Positions 54,981 to 62,239 of a DNA stretch of 64,000 bases are shown here, piece by piece (the stretch's first letter is position 1; each line of letters starts with the position of its first letter). Made by a program: the position numbers and the translations under genes. The notes under the pieces are model-generated. The model was not told the DNA's origin. It did no database searches and worked only from the letters and a program-made list of their open reading frames with translations. Location of the stretch: assembly GCF_009799805.1 (NCBI RefSeq), contig NZ_CP047050.1, forward strand, positions 2,122,001-2,186,000, given 5' to 3'. This DNA is from Myroides phaeus. GTDB taxonomy: Bacteria > Bacteroidota > Bacteroidia > Flavobacteriales > Flavobacteriaceae.

Positions 54981-55751
54981 ATGGAAAATAAAATAAAACT
55001 ACTCTTTTGGCTTGAGATTTTTATTATGATTGCTCTTGTTATTACTGTGATTATCCTTGTGATTGTTTATCAGAAGAATTTAAACAAGTATCGCAATAAT
55101 CAGTTAAAACAACAACTTAGAAATAATTTAATAGTAGAGCATAAAGAAAGGGCAAGAATAGCTAAGGAGCTATACGATGGACTTTGTGGAGATTTAGCTG
55201 CTTTAAAAAATTATGTTAGTGTTATAGAACTTAGTCAAGACAAGGATTTGATAAAGTCTACAATTTCAGATATCCAAGAAAGTGTTTTATTGTGTTATGA
55301 CGAAGCTTTAAGAGTGAGTTATAATCTTTCTCCTGTTTTGATTAAAGATAATCCAATTAGCATTATACTAAGTAATTATCTAACTAGGATATCCAGAGCA
55401 ACCAATATAAGTATGTTTTTTAAATGTGATAAACAAACATTTTCTTTAAGTGAGTTAGTTAGGTTAGAACTCTATAGAATAGTACAGGAGTTAATCCAAA
55501 ATATTATTAAACATAGTATGGCAACTTATACGGTCTTAGAGCTTAAATGGGTGGATAATCAGTTAATATTATCTATAATTGATGATGGTATAAAGTATGA
55601 TTTTAATGCTGATTTAAAAGGACAGGATGTTGGCTTGGGGCTTAGTAATATTAAAACAAGAGTACAGCAGATTAAGGCAGACTTTATTTATCAGCGACAA
55701 AAAGAAGTAAATGTTGTCAAATTAAAAATAAAGAATAAATATGAAAATTAA
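54981..55751 (+). CDS. NarL-type sensor histidine kinase lacking the usual phospho-acceptor histidine
   Basis: 256 residues. One membrane segment (about 10-30) is followed by a short coiled region and a HisKA_3-type dimerisation domain, ERARIAKELYDGLCGDL. In this family the motif is ELHD; here it is ELYD, with tyrosine (codon TAC at 55173) at position 65. The ATPase domain keeps its N-box (ELIQNIIKHS), G1 (IIDDGIKYDF) and G2 (GLGLSNIKTRV). So ATP binding seems intact but normal autophosphorylation on this histidine cannot occur. It has no sensor domain beyond the membrane segment. It overlaps its response regulator by 11 bases. Confidence 0.88.
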   Translation: MENKIKLLFWLEIFIMIALVITVIILVIVYQKNLNKYRNNQLKQQLRNNLIVEHKERARIAKELYDGLCGDLAALKNYVSVIELSQDKDLIKSTISDIQESVLLCYDEALRVSYNLSPVLIKDNPISIILSNYLTRISRATNISMFFKCDKQTFSLSELVRLELYRIVQELIQNIIKHSMATYTVLELKWVDNQLILSIIDDGIKYDFNADLKGQDVGLGLSNIKTRVQQIKADFIYQRQKEVNVVKLKIKNKYEN

Positions 55752-56385
55752 AGTTGGAATAGTAGATGATCACAAACTTTTTAGAACAAGTTTTGGTTTG
55801 CTTTTGTCTCAATTGGACACATTAAAAGTGGTACTTCAGTGTTCTAATGGTATAGAGTTATTAGAGATTTTAAAAAATAAAATGGTAGATATTTTATTTT
55901 TAGATATTCAAGTGCCTATTATGGATGGTTTTGAGATAGCTCTTAAACTCAATGAGAGTTATCCAAACATTAAAATACTTGTTCTTAGTAGCTTTAATGA
56001 TCCTTATACTATAGAGAGAATGCTTAAATATAATATAGCGGGATATCTAACAAAGAATGCAGGATTGTCTCAGATTAAAAAAGCTATTTACAATGTATAT
56101 GAGGATGGAGTGTATTATGATAGTCAAATAAGGAGTATAGTAAAACACTTGCAAGATGCTGATTACAAAAAGGATGCTGGTTTAACTCACAAGGAGATAG
56201 AGATTATTAAGTTATTTGTAAAGCAGTATAGTGGAAGACAAATAGCAGAAAAGCTTCATCTAAGTGTTAGAACTGTGGAGAAGCACAAAGAGATTATTAT
56301 GCAAAAAACAAAAGCCAATAACTTTATTGGAGCTATTGCTTATGCTATTATTCGACACTATATAACAGAAGACGATCTTCTTTAG
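55741..56385 (+). CDS. NarL/FixJ-family response regulator
   Basis: 214 residues. The receiver domain has D9-D10, phospho-acceptor D55 in LFLDIQVPIMDG, the conserved serine in VLSSFN and lysine in YLTKNAG. The C-terminal LuxR-type HTH (about 148-210) has LTHKEIEIIKLFVKQYSG and IAEKLHLSVRTVEKHK. It is coupled to the degenerate kinase upstream and lies just before the MauE-like gene, which has a palindromic site typical of LuxR-type dimers. It may receive phosphate from another kinase or from small phosphodonors. Confidence 0.93.
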   Translation: MKIKVGIVDDHKLFRTSFGLLLSQLDTLKVVLQCSNGIELLEILKNKMVDILFLDIQVPIMDGFEIALKLNESYPNIKILVLSSFNDPYTIERMLKYNIAGYLTKNAGLSQIKKAIYNVYEDGVYYDSQIRSIVKHLQDADYKKDAGLTHKEIEIIKLFVKQYSGRQIAEKLHLSVRTVEKHKEIIMQKTKANNFIGAIAYAIIRHYITEDDLL

Positions 56386-56403
56386 AAGATAAACTACTAA
56401 AGT

Positions 56404-56419
56404 TACGTAAAAACACGTA
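56404..56419 (+). promoter_or_regulatory. Palindromic TACGT-N6-ACGTA site before the MauE-like gene
   Basis: TACGT (56404-56408), six bases, ACGTA (56415-56419) forms a perfect dyad of the size expected for a LuxR-type regulator dimer. It ends 23 bases before the -7 box at 56443, a position suited to activation. A related site lies before the RteC-like gene. Confidence 0.6.
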
Positions 56420-56442
56420 TTGTTTTGATAATTAGGTATTTG

Positions 56443-56450
56443 TATTTTTG
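56443..56450 (+). promoter_or_regulatory. -7 promoter box of the MauE-like gene
   Basis: TATTTTTG matches TAnnTTTG and lies 22 bases before the ATG at 56473. It also argues against the longer frame from TTG at 56425. Confidence 0.55.
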
Positions 56451-56472
56451 GATATCCCAAAATGCTAATACT

Positions 56473-57966
56473 ATGAAAACCAAATTCGCTCTTATTGTAC
56501 AATACTTCTTTGTATTACTTTTTGTTTATGCAGCCATAAGCAAACTTATCACCTTTGAAGAATTTCAAGTTCAACTGACTCAGTCTCCATTATTAAGTGC
56601 TTATGCTACTATTATAGCTTATTTGGTTATTATTGTTGAAGTTGTTATTGCTTTACTTTTATCATTAAAGCAGACCAAAACTTTAGGATTATATTTTAGT
56701 TATGGATTAATGGTAGCTTTTACTATTTATATCTATCTGATATTAAACTACAGTGATTTTATTCCTTGTTCTTGTGGAGGCATACTTGAAAAGATGGGAT
56801 GGACAGAGCATCTTTGGTTTAATATCATCGTCTGTATTTTGGGGTTATTAGCTATTTACTTTCAAGAAAATGATAAAGAGAATAATAAAAAAAACAAAAA
56901 GCGTTTTATTATATCTTCTATATTACTAACTATACTAAGCATAGGTATTGTTATTTTGCTTTTTCTTTCTTCAGAACACATTATTAAAAAAGAAAATCCC
57001 TTTATAAGAAGGTATTTACCTCATGGAGTAATAGAGGATGAAACTCTTGATTTACAAGTTAACTCTTTCTACTTTTCAGGTTACTATAATGACACTATAT
57101 ATTTGGGTAATTATACCGCTCCACTTCGATATATATCAATTGATCAACAATTTCAAAGACAAGATTTTCAGATACAGATTGACTCTCTAAAACTTCCCTA
57201 TACTCAATTAAAATTCAAAACAAAGTACCCTTATTTTTACGTAGCTGACGGGACTATTTCTATAGTATTTAAAGGAAGACTAGATAATCAAAATAAGCAA
57301 CAACCTACAGAAATACTAAGTTACAAAGAGGCTTACTTTTCAGACTTTACTCCAATAGATTCCACTACTATTGCCTTTAAAGGGCAAAGTAGTAAAAACT
57401 ATCAAAATGTACTAGGTATAATAAATCAACAAAGTACCACTAAAGTAAAACTCAATTCTGATTTACTACAAAGTGATTCAGATGGAGTCTTTGACACAGA
57501 TGGAATACTAAGTTATAGTAAAGAAAAACAACAATTAATATACACATACTATTATAAAAATCAGTTTATTCAAACGGATCAAAAACTAAATCTACTAAAC
57601 AGACAAAACACTATAGATACGACTAAAACCCAAAGTATCGCTTCAGCTAAATTATCAACAGGAGAAAACAAAATGACTTCTCCTGTAAAAGCTATTAATT
57701 CAAAAGTTATCGCTCATCGCAATCTCTTGTTTATAGTATCAAATTCAATGGGACAAAATGAGTCCCAAGAGATGTGGAAACAAGCCAGTATTGTAGATGT
57801 GTATGACTTTATAAATAACAGTTATGTTGGAAGCTTTTACATCAACCACCTAGGGGAAGATAAGCTATCTGATTTAATTGTTACAGACCATTATCTCTAT
57901 GGTCTATTTGACAAGAACCTTGTTCGTTACAAACTGGCCAGATCGCTAACAAGCAAGTTTCAGTAA
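56473..57966 (+). CDS. MauE/DoxX-like membrane protein fused to an extracytoplasmic domain
   Basis: 497 residues from the ATG at 56473. The N-terminal part (about 1-130) has four membrane segments and the CSC pair C99-C101 in PCSCGGILEKMGW, matching MauE, a membrane redox protein needed for disulfide formation in methylamine dehydrogenase. A fifth segment (about 140-160) leads to a beta-rich outer domain (about 165-497) that I do not recognise with certainty; it could be a six-bladed propeller-like domain of the type seen in Bacteroidetes exported proteins. It lies 52 bases before a four-cysteine exported small protein, its likely client. Confidence 0.8.
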   Translation: MKTKFALIVQYFFVLLFVYAAISKLITFEEFQVQLTQSPLLSAYATIIAYLVIIVEVVIALLLSLKQTKTLGLYFSYGLMVAFTIYIYLILNYSDFIPCSCGGILEKMGWTEHLWFNIIVCILGLLAIYFQENDKENNKKNKKRFIISSILLTILSIGIVILLFLSSEHIIKKENPFIRRYLPHGVIEDETLDLQVNSFYFSGYYNDTIYLGNYTAPLRYISIDQQFQRQDFQIQIDSLKLPYTQLKFKTKYPYFYVADGTISIVFKGRLDNQNKQQPTEILSYKEAYFSDFTPIDSTTIAFKGQSSKNYQNVLGIINQQSTTKVKLNSDLLQSDSDGVFDTDGILSYSKEKQQLIYTYYYKNQFIQTDQKLNLLNRQNTIDTTKTQSIASAKLSTGENKMTSPVKAINSKVIAHRNLLFIVSNSMGQNESQEMWKQASIVDVYDFINNSYVGSFYINHLGEDKLSDLIVTDHYLYGLFDKNLVRYKLARSLTSKFQ

Positions 57967-58018
57967 GGTTTAGCTCAACCTTAAAAAAGCTAACTAACAA
58001 AATAAAAACATTAAAGTC

Positions 58019-58309
58019 ATGAGAAAATTTTTAAAATCAGCAGGTTTGCCAATCGGAGTATTCGCACTTGCTATCGGTAGTGCATTTGCAACAAATGCAA
58101 TGAAAAATGTAAATCCAGATCGTGTAATTGGATATCAGCAGTTAGATTCGGAAGAATTAACATGTGTTAAGAAAATAGAATGTGCTGTATTAGGTTCACA
58201 AGTTTGTACATGGAATGATCCAGTAACAAACCTAGATCATAATCTGTATGGAATGGAGGCGGAAAGTAATGAAACTTCTTGTACAAGACCATTATTTCGT
58301 ATTGAATAA
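58019..58309 (+). CDS. DUF6520-type exported small cysteine-containing protein
   Basis: 96 residues. The N-terminus (about 1-25) is a signal peptide of the DUF6520 style (LPIGVFALAIGSAFATNAMK). The mature part has four cysteines (C49, C55, C63, C88), enough for two disulfides. Such small exported proteins occur in Bacteroidetes next to MauE-like or TlpA-like redox proteins, as here; their function is unknown. It may be a structural, signalling or antagonistic peptide. A bidirectional hairpin follows. Confidence 0.8.
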   Translation: MRKFLKSAGLPIGVFALAIGSAFATNAMKNVNPDRVIGYQQLDSEELTCVKKIECAVLGSQVCTWNDPVTNLDHNLYGMEAESNETSCTRPLFRIE

Positions 58310-58316
58310 TTAAAAG

Positions 58317-58338
58317 TGACGCCCTTAATTGGGCGTCA
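58317..58338. terminator. Bidirectional terminator between the DUF6520 gene and the S9-peptidase operon
   Basis: TGACGCCC (58317-58324) pairs with GGGCGTCA (58331-58338). It overlaps the last codons of the peptidase gene on the minus strand. Confidence 0.6.
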
Positions 58339-60865
58339 TTCTTTCTTTATCAAAGGTAATACCATCAGTTATCCATTGTGAAGTTTTTTCTTCTTTTAAA
58401 AAGTAATTAAACCAATTAATAATTCGGGTTGTTAAATCTTCACTATTCTTTTTATCTAAAATTGTATGTCCTTCATTTTTGTAGAATAATGCAATATGCG
58501 GGACCTTATTTCTTTGTAAGCCTATGAAAAACTCTTTTGTCTGTTCCCATTGTATATTTTCATCTTTTTTTCCTGTCCAAGATAAAAGTGGAGTTTTAAC
58601 TTGGTCAACAAATATAATAGGAGAGTTATCTAAATAAACTTGTTTATGGTCTTTAAAGGAACTATGCATCCTATATTGCCCAGTTTCAAATTGAAAGTAA
58701 AAAGGTTTAACAAAGTTATTATTATAGGAAAAGTATGAACGAATTATATCGCTATTTCCAGCTCCACTGACTGCGGCTTTAAACATATCGGTCTGTGTGA
58801 TTATAAAATTAGTTCTATAGGCGCCGTGAGAGTGTCCCATAAGTCCAAGTTTATTTTTATCAATGGATTTTTCTTCTTTGGTTACTTCATTAATTGCTTG
58901 CTTAACACACTCCAAAGCAGATATTCCAGGTCCTTTATCGTTATCTTTAATATCTGGTAGATAGACAAAATACCCATTTTCAAGTAAAGCCTGAATATTA
59001 AATCCATCGGAGTTACCCATCGAGGGGAAGAAAAACTCATTAGATTGATAATTTTGAATTTCATAGATTTTAGTAATCATTGGATATTGCTTTAGTCGAT
59101 CAAATTCTTTAGGATAAAAGAGTATTCCCTTTAGTCTATTACCATCTATATCAGTATACTCTACTATTTTTTGTTTTCTCCAACTATACAACTCTTTTGA
59201 CATATTACTTTTTGATAGCAATCTTGATTTGTTATTTCTTATCAAGTTTATGGTATGAGGCGTATTGTAATTTTGAATACTATAGGTGATAGAGTTAAAG
59301 TTGTCAGTTGACAAAACAGATGTAATTCTATCTTTTGTAAAGGGAACAAGTGTTTTATTCTTTTGAGATTTAATTAATTCTATAGAATAATTATTGTTAG
59401 AATGATTTCGATTGAGAAGTAAAATTTGATTATCATTTAGTAATGTTTTAGATGATAATTTATAGGGATTAAAATCCTGTTTTATTGGGTTTAAAAGTGT
59501 TATTTCAAGAACTTGATTTTTACTATCTATTAATGTTTTAAGTGTATTGTATATTGGAGAATATAGAAATAATCCTTTATCTGTACTTAAATAAAAGCGT
59601 TGACTATCTTGCGACCAGTATAGGTTCTCTTGATTTGTATTTGAAGTGTTTATAGGAATACTAGATTTAATAATAGTATTATATAAATAATGTTTTTTAC
59701 CTTTTTTAAATACGATATAATTTCTATTCGGAGAAATGCTTAAAGAACTACTAATATTTTGGAGTTGATTTGCTATAGGTGAATTAGTATTGTTTGCTAT
59801 ATCGTATATATTTAAATCTGCAAAACGATGATAGTAAGTATAATCATAATATTGATTTGAGTTATGATATATTATTTTGTTAGAATCTAAAACAAAAGCT
59901 ATTTGGTTATCTAAATGATCTAAAACAGTAATGTGATTTGTATTAAAATTGACAATCGCATATTTAATAGTTATGATTAGAGGTTCTTCATCTCTTGATT
60001 TTCTCTCAAGGCTAAGATCATTGGTAGACCAAATCTCAAGTTGATTGGTATCATGTTTTTTTTTACCCGTAATTAAGCTATAGTTTACTAAGGCTTTGTG
60101 ATTATCTATAGATTCAATGCTAATAACTTTATGTAAACTTTTTTTTAAAGTACTATATTCTAATGAATCAATTTTGTTATTTAAGTAGTTGAAACTATAT
60201 AATAGACTACTGTTTTTGTCGTTATTTAACAGATACACTATCGATTGATTAAGGTCCCAAAATGATTTATTAATATTCAGATTAGTAGTGTATTTACTAT
60301 TTTTTTTGTTTAAAGTTTTTAGATCGATAGTAGTTAAACCTATATTGTCTTGAACCAGTAAAATATTGTTTCTTTGACTTAATTCGTGATAGATAATACT
60401 ACTTTGATGTTTGCTCCAGATGACTTTTTCACTATCATTTTGTATCTGACTTAGGAAATAAGTATTTGTTTCAGTATCTAAGTAGAATATAAGATTCTGT
60501 TCTTTAATTAATTTAAAGTTGCTCACTTTGTTTAATACTAACTTTTTATTGTTGTCTAGGTTTAAAAACTCAATTCTATTAGATTTAGATTCTATACATA
60601 ATACAGACTTGTTTAGAAAGGTGATTTTATTGTCATTACTCCTTTTAATTATTTTATTGTTTTGAGTGTTAACTATGTAGATTGAGTCTTTATTTCTTGT
60701 TTCATTATAGTTTTTGCGAATTAACACCCATTTTCCATCCATAGATATCTCATAGTTCTGAAGGTGACTATAGAGTATCTCAGCGTTTACTTCCTGCGCT
60801 CTTACTGATGTAAGAGCGATTGAAAGCAGTATGTATATAATAAATTGTTTTAATTTAATAACCAT
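58325..60865 (-). CDS. Secreted S9-family prolyl oligopeptidase-like peptidase
   Basis: 846 residues with a signal peptide (ends SVRAQ). The long N-terminal part (about 25-560) is beta-rich with TolB-like propeller repeats. The C-terminal alpha/beta hydrolase has the Ser-Asp-His triad: S679 in MGHSHGAY, D768 in TGKKDEN and H800 in KNEGHTI. The family cuts short peptides after proline or similar residues, or deacylates amino acids. Its ATG lies 11 bases inside the susD-like gene, so it is part of the SusC-SusD-peptidase operon. It faces the DUF6520 gene. Confidence 0.92.
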   Translation of the reverse strand: MVIKLKQFIIYILLSIALTSVRAQEVNAEILYSHLQNYEISMDGKWVLIRKNYNETRNKDSIYIVNTQNNKIIKRSNDNKITFLNKSVLCIESKSNRIEFLNLDNNKKLVLNKVSNFKLIKEQNLIFYLDTETNTYFLSQIQNDSEKVIWSKHQSSIIYHELSQRNNILLVQDNIGLTTIDLKTLNKKNSKYTTNLNINKSFWDLNQSIVYLLNNDKNSSLLYSFNYLNNKIDSLEYSTLKKSLHKVISIESIDNHKALVNYSLITGKKKHDTNQLEIWSTNDLSLERKSRDEEPLIITIKYAIVNFNTNHITVLDHLDNQIAFVLDSNKIIYHNSNQYYDYTYYHRFADLNIYDIANNTNSPIANQLQNISSSLSISPNRNYIVFKKGKKHYLYNTIIKSSIPINTSNTNQENLYWSQDSQRFYLSTDKGLFLYSPIYNTLKTLIDSKNQVLEITLLNPIKQDFNPYKLSSKTLLNDNQILLLNRNHSNNNYSIELIKSQKNKTLVPFTKDRITSVLSTDNFNSITYSIQNYNTPHTINLIRNNKSRLLSKSNMSKELYSWRKQKIVEYTDIDGNRLKGILFYPKEFDRLKQYPMITKIYEIQNYQSNEFFFPSMGNSDGFNIQALLENGYFVYLPDIKDNDKGPGISALECVKQAINEVTKEEKSIDKNKLGLMGHSHGAYRTNFIITQTDMFKAAVSGAGNSDIIRSYFSYNNNFVKPFYFQFETGQYRMHSSFKDHKQVYLDNSPIIFVDQVKTPLLSWTGKKDENIQWEQTKEFFIGLQRNKVPHIALFYKNEGHTILDKKNSEDLTTRIINWFNYFLKEEKTSQWITDGITFDKERMTPN

Positions 60866-62228
60866 TATTTTGAGGTAATAGATTAGGATTTAATATGGTT
60901 TCTTTTTCAGGATAAGGAAATAAAGCGTGTATCGATTGCCAGTTAGTTTTTTTTTGATTTAATAGCGATAGTTTATCGTTTCGTTTTAAATCAAAAAAAC
61001 GCCTTCCATGTTCCGTAAAAAATTCTCTTTTACTTTCATTAAGCATTTCAGCTATTAATTGCTCTTGGTTTAAAGTATTGGTTAAGTTTGGTAACCCAGC
61101 TCTATTTCTGATTATATTTAATAGAGGGGTAGCTTGCCCAAATTTTTGTTGATATATTAAGGCTTCTACAAGTATAAAGTAAGCTTCTTCTAATCTAAAG
61201 ATGATAGAGTTTTCATCTTGATTTGCAGCTCTGTTTTTGTATTTATAAGCATAGAAATATTGTTTATTACTCAGAGTAATTGTATTTATCCAATTCTTCT
61301 TTCTAAGATCATTACTACTATAGATATTCAATAGATTTTCACTTAACTGAAAGCTTGGTGTTGTTAGTATTATGTTATTTGTAGCTTCCAAAGTTGGAGC
61401 TCCTGTGTTATTTATATTACTTAAATGCCATAAAGTGCTTTTAGCATCTTTTTTAAATACCTTATTTATGTCCATATCAATTGAATATAAAGGTGATTCT
61501 ATTACTTTTTTAGCATATTTTTCAGCAAGACTATACTGTTTCTGTATTAAGTAGTTTTTAGCAATAACTAGCTCAACAACGCTTTTATTTGGATAATATT
61601 TATTACCACCACGGTATTGATAATTTAATTTTTGTTCTATTTCCAACAAATCGGTTTCTAATAGTCTTAGAATTTCTAAAGAATTAGTTTTACCGATTTT
61701 AGTATTGGATTTATAGTTTGTTGAAACTACATAAGGAATATCTCCAAATAACTGAGTAAGTGCTTGATAATATAAAACCCTAAGTAATAAAGCTTCTGCT
61801 AATGGAATTTCTTTCTCTTTTGAATTAATAGTGGTAGATGCCGTTAATCCTTCAATAAAAGAATTAATTGCATAAATATGGGTATAAGAATTTGTCCATA
61901 TAGTGGATATATTATTTGAAGAAGATTTTATTTGATTGTTGTACATAGCAAAGTAACCTATTGAGGAAGAAGAAGGAGTTAAGTTTTCTAATTCATCAGT
62001 ATATAGACTTAACAATGTCCCTATTCCTAATGGATTACCAGAATAGATAGATTGATCTCTAAAATTGGAATAGAGGTTAATTAATGCTGAATTAGCTGTT
62101 TGTATATCATTAAATACATCTGGAGTATTGATTTGATCATTTGGTAAATCAATGTCAATTAAGCTCTCACAAGATTGACTTGTTAGCATAAATAGTAGTA
62201 TGCTAACTATATAAAATATATTTTTCAT
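60855..62228 (-). CDS. SusD/RagB-like outer-membrane lipoprotein
   Basis: 457 residues with lipobox SQSC (cysteine near residue 20). It is followed by SusD hallmarks: an N-terminal helical region with FNDIQTANSALINLYSNFR, TPR-like pairs and the C-terminal LNIIRNRAGLPN and NESKREFFTEHGRRFFDLKR. SusD-like proteins are the lids of SusC importers for glycans or peptides. Paired here with an S9 peptidase, peptides are the more likely cargo than glycans. It sits 11 bases after the SusC-like gene. Confidence 0.95.
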   Translation of the reverse strand: MKNIFYIVSILLFMLTSQSCESLIDIDLPNDQINTPDVFNDIQTANSALINLYSNFRDQSIYSGNPLGIGTLLSLYTDELENLTPSSSSIGYFAMYNNQIKSSSNNISTIWTNSYTHIYAINSFIEGLTASTTINSKEKEIPLAEALLLRVLYYQALTQLFGDIPYVVSTNYKSNTKIGKTNSLEILRLLETDLLEIEQKLNYQYRGGNKYYPNKSVVELVIAKNYLIQKQYSLAEKYAKKVIESPLYSIDMDINKVFKKDAKSTLWHLSNINNTGAPTLEATNNIILTTPSFQLSENLLNIYSSNDLRKKNWINTITLSNKQYFYAYKYKNRAANQDENSIIFRLEEAYFILVEALIYQQKFGQATPLLNIIRNRAGLPNLTNTLNQEQLIAEMLNESKREFFTEHGRRFFDLKRNDKLSLLNQKKTNWQSIHALFPYPEKETILNPNLLPQNNGY

Positions 62229-62239
62229 GATTGTATTTT

